A DNA stretch of 64,000 bases, taken from the NCBI GenBank assembly GCA_025667525.1, contig JANFOE010000583.1, positions 1-64,000 on the forward strand, written 5' to 3'. Position numbers and translations under genes: made by a program. Positions within the stretch are counted from its first letter, which is position 1; the number at the start of each line of letters is the position of its first letter. The notes beneath the pieces are model-generated. The model searched no databases. It was not told the origin of the DNA and saw only the letters and a program-made list of their open reading frames with translations. Source of the DNA: Glebionis coronaria. Lineage: Eukaryota; Streptophyta; Magnoliopsida; Asterales; Asteraceae. Positions 34,139-47,503 of the stretch are shown here, in pieces.

Positions 34139-36224
34139 TAAGACCCCGACTTATCACAACAAACTAGCTACATACGAAAGGTTCATACTTTCCCGTTTGT
34201 TCTTAGCTTAATCTCAATAATCCTTATTATAAATTTAAAACTAGTAGTCGTAAAACACATCGGTTATGAAAGTAATTTCTAATGAATGTTTCATTTGATC
34301 GAGTTTAAAGTATTAAATCTTTTGTTATTTTTTTAATTGTAAACGCATGATGGAACTGTAAGTAGATGAGATTTGTGTACCGAGTATCGCCTCGTTCATT
34401 TTTTAACATATTCCTTTTAATATCCATTCATTAGTTTCCATGATTTAAGTAAATTTAGTAACTTTTATACTCATTTAATATACAAACTACCAGGGTACCA
34501 CGCGCGATGTGGAGGCCCTACCCTGTGATTAACCAGAGAATAACAAAAAGAAAATGATCCCGACCATTACCACATAACTCATTTTTATAGGTTTCAGTCG
34601 ATTCGTTTTCGGATGACTTTTTTTGCTAGGTGAATCGGTGCCACTCATGCCCCCTGTTGAATCCGTTTTTTGATGGCTTTTGTAAATATGTGCTTTTAAT
34701 TGTTATACAATGTGAATATATAATTGTATTTTTAAGTTTAGGGTGTATTAATTATATATTAATTAGTATTAATAGTTTTATCTTCAAGTATTTATTAATT
34801 ATTATGTATTAATTGCTTTTGATATGAGTATTAAATTATGAGATTTTATGTATTGCTATTTTAATTTTCTCAGCTTGTTTTGGTCGTATACAACGCATAA
34901 ATAGATGTAAGTTAAATTTTTAATTATTTTATAATTAAAAGTCTTAAATGCTTTATAGCTAGTGTAGATAGATACTTTTTTTTATTAATAAACACACTTT
35001 TATACTCTTTTAATATACTAATAAATACACTTTTATACTCTTTTATTATACTTATAAATGACAATTATAAATGTATATTTTTCTGTTTTGAGTCATTCAG
35101 ACCCGTGCAATCATTCATGGAGGGTAGCAATGATAATGTTGGCCCCGCATATTCATTATGTGATATAACTTAATACAAAAACTTAAGAACCGTTTGATCA
35201 CATTGCAAACGTATCAACTTAAAAGCAAACAACAAAACCGGCACATCAATTTATATAAAATATACAATAAAAACAATTAAGTTGTCAGTTGTGCGTAACA
35301 TGGCATTTTAACTAACAGGTTTTCTATTACATTCTTGAAACGGATTCATGCTTTTAAAACTTATTTTGAAAGAGTAATGTGCGTTTAAGCTTCTGTTAAC
35401 TCGACTTATAATTCAAATTATTTGATAGCTACTTATCTAACCATTACATAATTACATCCAACCCGTATGCAAAACACTACTCTAAATGCCTCGTACATTA
35501 AATAGCTGTAACACATAGTTTTAGAACTTGTAATACTTAAAAACCAACAAAAGATCAAGTGGCGAATGCGTTGTCTCAATATTTTAAAAACTCTGTTTTA
35601 TAGAAAGTCTTAATCATTTTATATTTTTATATAATAAATAGTATGTACCCACGTATTGCAGTTGTGTGTACCCTATTATTAAAGTTAATGCGCTAACAAA
35701 ATAAAAATGACGATTTGATTAGTCGGAAAAAAACAAAAAGAAAATAACCCGAGTCCGACTTGATTAACCTATTTTTCCAGGTTCTGAGGGGTCTCATCTA
35801 TTTCGTTTTCCTAGATGAACCCCTTAGTCCGATTCAAAACCATTTGAACCATCAACCATGCATACAAATTGTATGAAGATTTATGTGATTTATTAGTTTG
35901 TACAATATGTATAATAACATTTTTTTATGTTAAGGTATCTTAAATATAACATTAGATTACACATGTACCATATGTTTTATCTTGTGTATTTTTTAAATTT
36001 ACAATTAAAAAAAATATTTAATGAATGAAAGGTTTGTAACATAAGTTTTATAAGTTATATTACTTAAAATTAAGGTTTGCACATTTAAAGATTGTACAAG
36101 TTTATTAAAAGTTCCTCATATCTTGCTTCGACAAAATTAAGTATGTTGTTATTCTATACAAGTTTTTTACAAGTTGTATTATTTAAAATTAAATGAAAAA
36201 TAATTTATTATATATAAATATTAT
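34139..36224. other. AT-rich repeat debris, no gene
   Basis: Contains decayed relatives of the arm-and-hairpin family described at 36225-41610: hairpin-like CAGGGTACCACGCGCGATG near 34492 and TACCCACGTATTGCAGT near 35647, each followed by arm-like sequence. No coding frame of any credibility. Confidence 0.5.
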
Positions 36225-38220
36225 ACATCCAGTAATCTATATTACATATTGAATGAAAACACCTACTATTTTTGGAAATGTTAGAAAATTAACTTACAAC
36301 ATTATACGCATAAAGTACAACTATATAAAGATATTGGAAATCAATTAAAATATAAAAACATATTTAATAATCATATTAAACCTAACTGATACATAATAAT
36401 TAATACACACTTGATAATAAATATAACTACTAGTAATTAATATATAAATAATTTATCACATTACTTAAAAATACAATTATATATTCATATTTTACAATAG
36501 TTAAAAGCATATATCTACAAAATCTTACATATGATGTCTACCTAAAGTGATGGTGTACATAGTTTTGGAAACAGGACCGGACCAACGGGTTCAACTAGGA
36601 ATCGAAGTCACAATCGGTTCAGCTAGTCAATAAAAGCCGTCAGAAGACGAAACGGAGTCGTCAAAACCGATAAATATGACCCCCTTACATAAATATGTAC
36701 TACTTTTTTTAATGACACATATATATGTGCTACTTATAAAATAGATTGCACTATCTTTCTAAAATTTTAAGTAGTACAATCTTATAAGCGTTTGATACAA
36801 ACCCTTACAACACAAAACATTCATACATTTATTTATTTATTAATTGATGACAGTAAACATTAAATGGCAAAATGAATACAAATCAGTATGAAACATGTAC
36901 AAATGATTATTGCTATAAACTATAATTTGCTACATACAAGTATTTAAATTCTTTACTAATGCAAGCTTAATATCAAACTAGCAAGATACTCGCGCGTTGC
37001 GGCTGCATGTATCATAAAACTAAAATTCTGCGAACGTAATGTTTTACGAGTATACATATTTTTCAATATTAACTTTACAATTAATGACATAGTTTTAATT
37101 TGGAACAACTTTAAGCAATAAAAAGACAACTTTATATAAAAATAGTATCACGAAATTGTGATGATTGATCGTGAAAGGTATTTGCTAATACGTGTAACAT
37201 TCGTCACAATATTATATAACGTGTAAATATAGAAAATCTTCGTGGTTTATATGTTTTCACATTTTCATATATATTATAATAACCTTAAAATTTTCATATT
37301 TTAATATGTACATTTAAACGTATAAATTAACAAAATGATTAGTATGTTACTAAATTCGTACTAAAATACATACATAGACGGGATATGTTTTGGAATGTTC
37401 AAATTTATAAAAAAAATGAATGGTTCAAAATCAACACATATTTAATATCAATCTTATATTAGTGAACAAATTAAATAATTGCATATGAAAAATTATAGTT
37501 TATAGCAATAATCGTTTGTACATGTTGCATATTAATTCGTTTTTACTTTGTCATTTAATATATATTGCTCCACAATTAGTACAAAAATAAATCTATGAAG
37601 TTTTTGAGTTGTAAATGTTTGTACCAAAAGCTTGTAAGGTGTATTACTTTAAATTTTAGAGAGATATTGTAATATCTTTTATAATTATTACATAGTGCCG
37701 TTAAAAAATAATACATATTTATGTAATACGCTTGTTTTTATCGATTTTGACGGGGTCTCTTCGGTTCATATATTGACAGCTTTCTGGCTAGCCAAACCGA
37801 TTGTGACTCTGGTTCCTAGTTGAACCCGTTGGTCCAGTTTTATTTTCAAAGTTATATATACGGTACATCATCATTTTAGGTAGACAACATATGTACAATT
37901 TTATAGAAATAAGCTTTTAATTGTCCTCCAATGTGCATATATAATTGTAACATGTGCCCTAGTGTACATTTTTAAGTTTGTATATAAGTAAAGTTTAAAC
38001 TTATTAAATGCAAATTGTTATTTATTTATGGTGAATTTTGAGTATATTTAATGTGAATTAAATGTATTTTTGGATATAAAAGGAAACTTGGTGTTTAATA
38101 AATATCGTTTAAAATGTGTTTGAGGGCACATGTTAGAAAAACCTATGTATTAATTAGTTTTAATATGGGTATTAAATTATATTATTATGTTTTAAATGAT
38201 TTCTAATTATATCTATGTAT
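36225..38220. mobile_element. Long-inverted-repeat element with hairpin core
   Basis: The left arm (about 36225-36976) is the imperfect inverse of the right arm (about 37460-38220). For example ACCAACGGGTTCAACTAGGA at 36591 answers CTAGTTGAACCCGTTGGTCC at 37816. Between them is a core beginning ACTAGCAAGATACTCGCGCG at 36977, related to the cores at 38936 and 48780-49168. No transposase frame was found. It may be a MULE-like long-TIR element or a composite of several insertions. Confidence 0.55.
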
Positions 38221-38588
38221 TAATTTACCCTATTACTTAAAAATATAATTCTATATTTACATTATACAACAATTAAAAGCATATATCTACAAAATTGTAC
38301 TTATGATGTCTACTTAAAATGATGGTGTACATAGTTTTGAAAACCGAACCGGACCAACGAGTTCAACTAGGAACCTAAGTGACAACTAGTTCAGCTAGCA
38401 AATAAAAGCCGTCAGAAGATGAAATGGAGAGGACCCGTCGAAACCGATAAATACGCTCCCTTACATAAATTTGTACTATTTTTTGATGACACATAAATCT
38501 GTGCTACTTATAAAAGAGATTGCACTATCTCTCTAAAATTTTAAGTAGTACAATCTTATAAGCTTTTGATACAAACCCTTACAATACA

Positions 38589-38908
38589 TGTTGAATATTG
38601 TAAATCTTGCTTATGTTTTAGAGATAGAAAGAGATAGAGAGATAGATGATTTCACACTTCTATAGAGAGAAACTAATGGAACTATGTTTATTAGAAATGG
38701 AAACCACACCCTTTCCATCAAATGAGAGGGCTTTTATACCAAGTCCACAAAGTGGGCTTGGTTTACATTTTGGGCCGCCGACCCATACATCACATGGGCT
38801 CGGTTTGGGCTTTGTTTAATAACTATAAGTAAACTAAACTACGAGCTTCTATTATATCTATTGTTGGAGTGACCGAACCTTTCTAATACGTAAAACGTAT
38901 TTCCAACA
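38589..38908 (+). repeat. Short solo LTR nested in a repeat arm
   Basis: 320 bp with TGTTGAAT...TTCCAACA ends. Flanks ATACA and ACACA are a TSD with one mismatch. The unbroken arm copy at about 36795 reads across the site without it, which confirms the insertion. GC-richer than its surroundings, with TTTTATACC as a possible TATA box. Confidence 0.7.
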
Positions 38909-39965
38909 ACACAAAACATTCATACATTTATTTATACTAGCAGGGTACCCGCGCATTGTGGCTGCGGGTACCTGAAACTAAAATTCTGTAAGCGCAATAT
39001 TTTATAGTTATATTTTTAAATGATGATAATATCTTTAAGTTGAAATAACTTTGAGCAATAATAAGCAATTTCATATTATTGTTATGATTGATGGTGAAAG
39101 GTATTTGCAAATCTATATAACATCGTAATCTAATATAACATATAAATATAGAAAATCTTCTTAATTTATATGTTTACATGTTTTCATACATTATAGTAAT
39201 GATTTTAAAATCTTCCTACTTTGATGTGTTCGATTTAATCGAATTAATTAAGAAAATAATTAGTATTTCACTAAATTTGTACTAAATACATACATAGACG
39301 ATATATGTCTTCGAAAATGCAAATTTATAATAAAATGGTTCAAAATCAAACACAAAAGTTTGATATTAAACTTACATTAGCAAACAATTTAAATAATTGT
39401 ATCTAAAAAATAGAATTTATAACAATAATCATTTGTAAATGTTGCATATTAATTTGTACTGTATTAATTTTGTCATTTAATGTGTATTGCCCATCAATTA
39501 ATATAGAATAAATTTATGAAATTTTTGTGTCGTAAAGGTTTGTACCAAAACCTTGTACTACTAAATTTTTTGAAGAGATGGAGTGCAATCTCTTATATTT
39601 ACTTTATATTAAAAAAATCCCTTCCATTTATAAAAATGTTAGAAAATCAACTTACTCTTTGTAAAGTTTCATGAACAAATCAATATACATTTAAAATAAA
39701 AAATGGAAATAATAACATTGCAATACGCAATAAATTTCATTTAATACAACACATTACATTTAATACTATAATTAAATGTTATTAATATCATATATAAAAG
39801 GGGGAATTACATATATATCCCTCCAAAAGTGAATAATTGCATATATATATACTTTGTACAAGTTTTTTATGCACATGGTACAATGGTTTTTATGCATGTT
39901 TTGGATATATATGCAATTTTGTATCTTTGGTAGGATATATATGCAAAAGCCCCTATATAAAACAA

Positions 39966-40674
39966 GGACAAAACACATATTAGTACCCTGAACTTGGCAA
40001 AGTGAATCATCTATTACCTTGAACTTTTAAGGGTGCATAGTGGTACTCTGAACTTGACAAAATAGAATTTCTACTATCCTATACTAGTTAACTCAATAAC
40101 TAATTGTTTTTTTTCTTTCTAAAAATTATTTTAGTAAAATCTTTTATAATAATTAATTTATAGTAAAACTTGAGCTAAGTAAATATATATTTTTCATAAT
40201 ATTTAATTACTTTTTATTTTTAAAAATTAATATAGTATTTTAATCTATTATCTATAATATAAAAACATATTTGTAGCAATGATTTTTATATACCGCACTA
40301 CTTCTAATATATTTTTGTATTATATTATTAAGTTTTTGTTTCAAATAATCATTAGAACAAGTTATAACAAAATATATAGAAGTTTTGATATTTCCTATTT
40401 AAATATGCATATAAAGAAATAAAATTTTAAATTGTTATTGTTACAAATATTTTGAAACGTACACTTAACTAATACGCTACGATAAATTATTTATTATAAA
40501 ATATTTTATTAAAATGCTTTTTAGAAAGGAAAAAATAATAAATTGTTAGTTAATTAGTATAGGGTAGTAAAATTCTATTTTGTCAAGTTTATGGTACCAC
40601 TATGCACCTTTAAAAGTTCAGGATATTAGATGATCCACTTTGCCCAGTTTAGGGTAGTAATATATGTCTTGGCC
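39966..40674. mobile_element. MULE-type MITE with exact 9-bp TSD
   Basis: Ends GGACAAAACACATATTAGTA and the inverse, reading TACTAATATATGTC-like into TTGGCC, form long inverted arms. These arms repeat ACCCTGAACTTGGCAAAGTG and GTGCATAGTGGTAC in inverse on the right. Flanks are a perfect ATAAAACAA (39957-39965 and 40675-40683). 709 bp, AT-rich centre, no transposase. Confidence 0.85.
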
Positions 40675-40900
40675 ATAAAACAACTCATTATCATAATTTA
40701 TAAATAAAAAACACATTGCACAAATGTCACTCCATCCTATTTTTTTTTAAATTAATCAACACTAATTAATACGGAGTATATAATTAATACACCCTATTAC
40801 TTAAATATATAAGTTTATATCCACAGTATACAACATTTTAAAACATATATCAATAAAAGCATATATACATATGTTGTTTATGTAAAATGATAACCAGACC

Positions 40901-41610
40901 AACGGGTTCAACTGGAGCCACCATTGGTTAAAGCTAGACAATTAGATAAAGTTATTTAAACATTCAATTGTCGTTTTTTGAGTTATCGTTGTAAGGAACA
41001 TAAAATTAAAATATTATTGACCGAAACTTATGTTAAGGGTACCCGCAACCGCATTGCACAGGTGCCCTGCTAGTATAAGTAGTACATATTTGTGTGTTGT
41101 TCAAAAAAGTAGTACTAAATAATATAACAGTTCCGTTTTTATCAATTTCGGTGGGCCCTCTCTGATTCGTATTTTGACGATTTTATTGGCTAGTTGAACC
41201 GACTGTGACTCTGGTTTTCGGTTTTTAATCGAACCTCATCATTTTAAGTAGACAATGTGTACGATCTTGTAGATATATTATTTTAGTTGTTGTACAATGT
41301 GAATATATTATAGTATTTCTAAGTAATGTGGTGTATTAATAATTTTTTAAGTGTGTGTTAATTATTATCATGTATTAATTAGTTTTAATATTAGTATTAA
41401 ATTATGTATTAATTAGTTTTAATATTATGTATTAATTATTTTTATTAATGAGTATTATGTATTAATTATTTCTAATAATGAGTATTAAATTATATATTAA
41501 TTAGTTTCTAATTATGTTTATATACTTGTACATTATGCATATAGTGTTGTAAGTTGATTTTGTAACATTTCTAAAAATAGAAAGTGTTTTCTTTTAATAT
41601 ATAGTATAGA
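40901..41610. repeat. Duplicated 0.7-kb segment, copy 1
   Basis: From AACGGGTTCAAC to AGTATAGA this segment is repeated in the same orientation at 47910-48637, with high identity across the hairpin end, the arm and the TATTAATTAGTTTTAATA stretch. No coding potential. Confidence 0.8.
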
Positions 41611-43478
41611 CTAGCTTAAATACCCGTCTAACGTCGGGTATATCTTATTAAGCGATTTTTAAAAAATAACAAACAAATGTTAATATAAAATGAAAATAAA
41701 CGGGTTCTAGTATTAGTTGAAAACAATAATATATAGAACTTAAAGTATTCTATAAGCGTTTTACTTTGTAACAATCATAAAATAGCCTTCCACGCATTTT
41801 TCTGGTATTCAACCTTGACGTACATGAGAGAAAATAAAGTGAACAGTCAACGCTCATTCCGTGAACATATAAAAGTTAAACTTAAAAGTAATTAAAAGAA
41901 AAATGTAAACAACTATTTAAAGATTCTTTTGTAAGAATAAGAATATAAGAACTAAATGATCGAATTTAAACATGTTCCATTCAAATATGAAATAAATAAT
42001 AAAAAAACACGTGAACATTTTATAAACATTTACGCTTGTAGCAATTGTAATAATAAACGTCCATTTATTTTGGTATTCAACTTTGTCGGTATTGAATTAC
42101 AAACGATGTACATTGTCGCTAATCAAGTTAATAGCAATGTTTATTTCGTGAACACCTAATAGTATAATAAAAATGCAAGTGATTAATAATTGATTCCAAA
42201 CTAACATATGCTAAAATACATTTGAAATATAAAATGTACACACCTCTTGAATCTTGTTCACATACTTTGTATTAAGTATCGGTAGATCACATTTGTAGGA
42301 GTTTTAGATATATTACGACTCAAATCACAAATGAAAACGTTCATGTCTTTTTTGGTTTTCACTCTTGTTTCCTTTTAGGTAAAGTTGTCCATGTGAAGAA
42401 ACATAACTTGACATGGAGAGATATAATATGTAAAATTAAAATTACGTCGAAAATACGCATAACTTAGATGTTTTATTTGTAAAAAAACTCGAAGCCCGAC
42501 CGAATCTCGAGAACCGAGTTGACTGGGGTTATCCTAAACACGGGGCTAATAAAATTTCAAAAATATGAAACTCGGTTTAATATGACGTGCTTTTATTTTT
42601 TTCAAAATCGGGTCGAACTCGTTTCAAAACATTGGACAATACCATCAAGTTTTATGTTATATACTTATATGAGTTAATGAGTAAGTCGTAGAGAAATATA
42701 TAGTAAGTATGACTAAAACATGTAAATACTTTAGAATATAAGTTGTAATTGTTTAAGGCGTTTTGACAAATTTATGTAACGTGGCAAAGTCATTATATAA
42801 TCCGTAGTAAATCTAACCTACCATAGTTGGACTCTTTGTTAGAATACATAATCATGTGTAGTTTCGTGGGTTCCATGTTCTCTCCTTGGTACATAAAACC
42901 CGTGCGAATATCAGGAAAATGGTTTGACCAAAAAATAAACGATTAACACACCTTATACATTTTGAATTGATTCTTATCTATCGAAGATGACTCGATCGAC
43001 GTCCACATCTATTGGTTCTTCTTTGCAACCCCTTTGTTTCAGCTATTTTGCAAGCTAATATTAGAGTCAAGCCCAAGAACAACACCAGGGCACGTTCTGA
43101 GTTTTCAAATGTCCCGAGCGAGTTAATAAAAAATGCCCCTAGAAAACAAATAACACACTATCTTTATCAGTTTGGAACTTAGTAACATGAGTTTTTGAAT
43201 GTTCGGTGAGTGTCCAAAAAAATTCTCATAGAAAACAAAGAACCCAATATTCCAAACTTTAGTAAAGTTGAGCGGCATATCTCATGCCAACCGATGACCA
43301 TGTTGCAAAACAAAGGTGGTTCCTCAATTCAGGCGAAGAAAACCCGATTATCCAACCAAGATATCAAATCAAGTCGAATCACGTTAATCATATATATTTA
43401 TATAAATAATTAGTATGGACTTATATGGTTACTAAACATTTGTATTAAAGTATGCAAAGTACATGTAAAAAGAGTACA
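41611..43478. other. AT-rich intergenic stretch
   Basis: No gene or clean element seen. A short GC-rich piece near 42490-42620 (CCCGACCGAATCTCGAGAA, then GTCGAACTCG) resembles the CCCGAACCCG-rich hAT MITEs but has no paired ends. A hairpin TACCCGTCTAACGTCGGGTA lies at 41620. Confidence 0.4.
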
Positions 43479-44214
43479 TTATATGTAAAACCCGCATGCT
43501 TTTACCATGAACAATACACTTAGTAAACATATGTACATATTAAAACTTTCCTTTTATAGCATGAACACGTGTCACGATTAGTAATTACAGAAGCTATGTA
43601 CGTATTATTATTACGACAAGTATTAAGTACGTGTTAGTACACGATAATTATTATCAATAATAATTATAATCACGAACATGAAATCATGAACGTAAAAATC
43701 ACGAACACGTAACTACGTACTTAATTATTATTAGACGATTAATATCGTTATGTACAAGTATTTAAAACACGAACATTTAATAATAACACGAAAACACGAG
43801 AGTACGAACATGTAAATTTAGAACACGGGAAAACTTTGGGTTTTCCCTTGTGGGCCCTTATAGCCGCGACGCCAAAGAGAAGGAACGGGCCAAGCCCATT
43901 TGATTTTTAAGAAATAAACAAAAAGGAATAAACCTTTTTCATTCACAGAAGTTTTACAGAAAAAATAAAAACCCTACCTTTTTCTTGCTCTCTTATGGCC
44001 GGCGACATCATCACCACCAAGGGGTGAATGGATTGATTTTTAGCTAAGCAAATCATAGATCGTGTTCATGTTATTCTTCCTTAGTCTTTTCATGCATTGG
44101 TAAATCCGTAAACCCTTTTGTTTTTTTCTTTTATCTAATTAATTATCGCATGAACATGTAATTAAATAAAAACATGAGTCGAAAACATGTCATGGGATCA
44201 AAGGGGTAAAAACT

Positions 44215-44650
44215 AAGGGTTGTTCGGGTTTGGTTGTTTCGGCCACCACACAAACCGAGAGCCCCATGGCTCTCGGCGTCTTTTGGTTCGCACCGCCAAC
44301 CGAGACATATGTCTCGGTGGTGTTTGGTTCGGTCGACAGCAGGGACAAGGCACCCCGACGCGAGTCAGGGGTGTCCTTGTGTTTAGTTGGGTCTCGACAG
44401 CACACAGCCCACCACTGGCACACAGCCGGTGGCAGACTTGGTCTGGCAGGGGGTACACATCAGCGCAACAGGGGGCCACCGGCACACAGCCGGTGGGAAC
44501 TCCTTGTGGTCAACGGCTAGCCGAGAGTAGGGGGACAAGACCACCGGCTTAAGCCGGTGGCAGCCTAACAAAGGCAGTGGCAACCGGTTCAAGCCGGTTT
44601 GCCACTGTTTTAGGGGTGTTTGGTTCGGACCGGTTCACGGGTTTTCACGG
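44215..44650. other. GC-rich segment with multiple perfect hairpins
   Basis: Within the solo LTR, GC content rises sharply. Short palindromes follow one another: CGAGACATATGTCTCG, CCGGCACACAGCCGG, CCACCGGCTTAAGCCGGTGG and AACCGGTTCAAGCCGGTT. Overlapping open frames on both strands result from the GC content and do not look like genes. Confidence 0.6.
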
Positions 44651-45045
44651 GTACGGTTCACAACATGTTTAATTAATTACATGGGTCCGGTTCATGACTA
44701 AAATGGAACAAGTAATTATTTTACAAGATATAAAATTTTACAAGTTAATTAAATTAATTTAACATGGCATATAATTAATTTAATTAAAACATGAACTTAG
44801 GCTAATTATTATTTATTTAATAATACATGTTATAACATAAGTATTTAATTATTTAAGTTAGACTATAGTAATAATTAATTATTAAGACATGAAATATAAT
44901 TAATTAATAATCATGACTTAGGTTATTATTAATACAATATTAATACATGTTTTAACCTAAGTATTTTATACACTTTAAATTAATTAAATCATGCCTATAT
45001 TTAATTAAATCCTATAACCTACAGTTACTTAATTAACATGTATTA

Positions 45046-46056
45046 GAGAGAAGTGCAAAAATCATCTCTGTGGTATGTCGAAAAATCGAATTACATCCTT
45101 CGTTAACTTTTTGGACAACAGCCATCCTTCCGTTAGTGCGCGGGGCACAATACATCCCTCATGGACTAACGGTGCAAATATTTTCTCGTTAAAAATTAAC
45201 AAAATCTAAAAGAGAGGGTATTCTTGTCTTTTTCCTTTCCCAGGGATGTATTGTGAACCTTATCATAAATAGTTTCAAAAAAAAATTTATTTTTGTAAAA
45301 AATAAATTATTTTCAGAAAAAATAAGTTTTATTTCTCGAAAAAAAAATTATTTTCGGAAAAAAAAGTTTTATTTTCTAAAAAATAAGTTTTATTTTGGAA
45401 AAAAAAAGTTTTATTTTCGAAAAAATATGTTTTATTTTCGGAAAAAAAGTTTTATTTTCGAAAAAATATGTTTTATTTTCGGGAAATAATTTTCTTTTGA
45501 AAATAAAACTTTCTTTTCGAAAATAATTTTTTTTTTTCGAAAATAATTTTTTTTTCGAAAATAAATTTTTTTTTTCGAAAATAAATTTTTTTAGAAAATA
45601 ATTTTTTTTTAGAAAATAAATTTTTTTTAGAAAATAAAACTTTTTTTTCCGAAAATATTTTTTTTTTCGAAAATAATTTTTTTTTTCGAAAATAATTTTT
45701 TTTTTCGAAAATATTTTTTTTTTAGAAAATAAAACTTTTTTTTCCGAAAATAATTTTTTTTTTCGAGAAAATAAAACTTACTTTTTCTGAAAATAAATTT
45801 TTTTTTTCAAAAATAATTTTTTTTTGAAACTATTTATGATAAGGTTCACAATACATCCCTGGGAAAGGAAAAAGACAAGAATACCCTCTTTTTTAGATTT
45901 TGTTAATTTTTAACGAGAAAACATTTGCACCGTTAGTCCATTAGGGATGTATTGTGCCCCGCGCACTAACGGAGGGATGGCTGTTGTCCAAAAAGTTAAC
46001 GAAGGATGTAATTCGATTTTTCGACATACCACAGGGATGATTTTTGCACTTCTCTC
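45046..46056. mobile_element. 1-kb foldback element with 9-bp TSD
   Basis: The arms of about 240 bp are nearly perfect inverses: GAGAGAAGTGCAAAAATCAT at the left mirrors ATGATTTTTGCACTTCTCTC at the right. Match continues through GTTAACTTTTTGGACAACAG to AACCTTATCATAAATAGTTT. Flanks are an exact CATGTATTA (45037-45045 and 46057-46065). The centre is a degenerate TTTTCGAAAATAA repeat of over 500 bp. The 9-bp duplication suggests Mutator-type transposition. Non-coding. Confidence 0.92.
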
Positions 46057-47503
46057 CATGTATTATTAATAAACTATACTATAACTACATGACTTATGAT
46101 ATTAATTCAGCTTAATTCTAAGTATGGAAACTTTCTAATTTAGGAAACTTACTATTTTGGGAACTTTCTATTTTTAGAAACTGATCTATTTTAAGAAGTT
46201 AATCTATATTTGGAAACTTTCTATTTTTGGAAACATTCTATTTTAGGAAACCTGCTATTTTTAGAAATTTACTTATTATTACACAACAAGTATAATAATA
46301 CAAGAAATACAAGTAATACTTATTCAGAATATACAGAATACATGATAACAGTAGTATAACGATAAAATCAGTAAAACAAGACATGAACATAGAAAACAAG
46401 CTAAGACACGATATAAAATCAGTTACGTACTCAGTAATCAGAATACTTATACACGTATACTATTTATGTAGCATTAGTGAGATAGAAGTGGGACTCTCTT
46501 CTGTTCGTCTTCTTCGTTCACTGGACATAAGGTACGGATTTCCCGTCCTTTCAGTATGGACTTTCTTTTCTTATTAGGATTCCCCGTTTACAGCCAACCG
46601 TTTTCCCAGTATTTATTTTATATGTTTGATACTTATGTTAGAATAAAAGCCTAAGCCATATACATGCATGACCAGTATCACCTAGTTATGGAGGTACCAT
46701 AGCCATAACACTGGAGGCACCAGTGTTATGACTTCCCCACGGCGAAGTGATTGCTCGTGGCGTCCCTTTTTAGTTTTGGCCATTATATTATATTATCATG
46801 TGGGGCGTATGGGTGCATCCTAGTTATATGTTTATCATTATTATCAGAGTGAATGCGATGTGTACCTTGCATCCTTCAATAGGAGATGATCCCTCATACC
46901 CAGACTATTTAATTAGAGGCAACCCCTCTAATTGCACGACGAGGTCTCCCCTCCAAGTATTCATTCACGTTGGAACCTCATGACCTATATGGACTATTTG
47001 GCTAATTAAACAGTTTCATAGAAACATAAGTCTTTTCAAACTATAAAACCAGTTTTATGAACATGAATCTAGATTACTTAGGACTTATGATATTCCGCTG
47101 CTATTAGTCTTATATGCTTACATTATTCCATGTTATGCTTGTATATCCGTGCACTGAGCGTTATGCTCAGCCGTTTTCCTTTCATGTTCCCAAACGGCAG
47201 GTACTCAAGGGCACTCGTAGACTTTAAGCGTACGTGCATAGGGATTGGAAGCTTTCTAGCGCACCTTCTCTACTTTATGCATTTCATCATACATTTTGCT
47301 ACTGATTTCTATGGACATTGTTTAATCATTTTCCTTTACAGTACTTATGTTTGTGTGTGATGAGCTTATACTTTGGGGTACCGATGTTTGTTTCCGGTAT
47401 TTCCTTTTATGGTCGTGTAATGTTTTAAGACATTTTCCTTGTATGCTTTGATGACACGCCATAATCACGCGTGACATTCCATTTACCAAAATGGGGTATT
47501 ACA

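Larger units (their letters stand above)
38215..41610. mobile_element. Second long-inverted-repeat element, with two nested insertions
   Basis: The left arm copy (38215-38935) carries the solo LTR at 38589-38908. The core runs from ACTAGCAGGGTACCCGCGCA (38936) to a mirrored hairpin end GGTGCCCTGCTAG (41073). The right arm follows to 41610. A MULE-type MITE (39966-40674) is inserted in the core. Nesting shows this structure predates both insertions. Confidence 0.55.
43484..47503 (+). repeat. Solo LTR of a large Gypsy element, 4.0 kb
   Basis: TGTAAAACCC at the left and GGGGTATTACA at the right form the short inverted LTR ends, flanked by TTATA (43479-43483 and 47504-47508). Around 43850-44010 it looks like a promoter and transcript start (GGGCCCTTATAG, AAAACCCTACC, CTTGCTCTC), which suggests plus orientation. 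The interior carries the 1-kb foldback element at 45046-46056. There is no primer site, no gag or pol and no partner LTR, so it probably formed by LTR-LTR recombination. Long LTRs of this kind occur in Tekay/Del chromoviruses. The lineage is my inference. Confidence 0.7.

Noticed and set aside
44190..44592. Five overlapping frames of 69-110 codons on both strands
   Set aside because: They arise from high GC and few stops in the hairpin cluster of the solo LTR. No domain seen.
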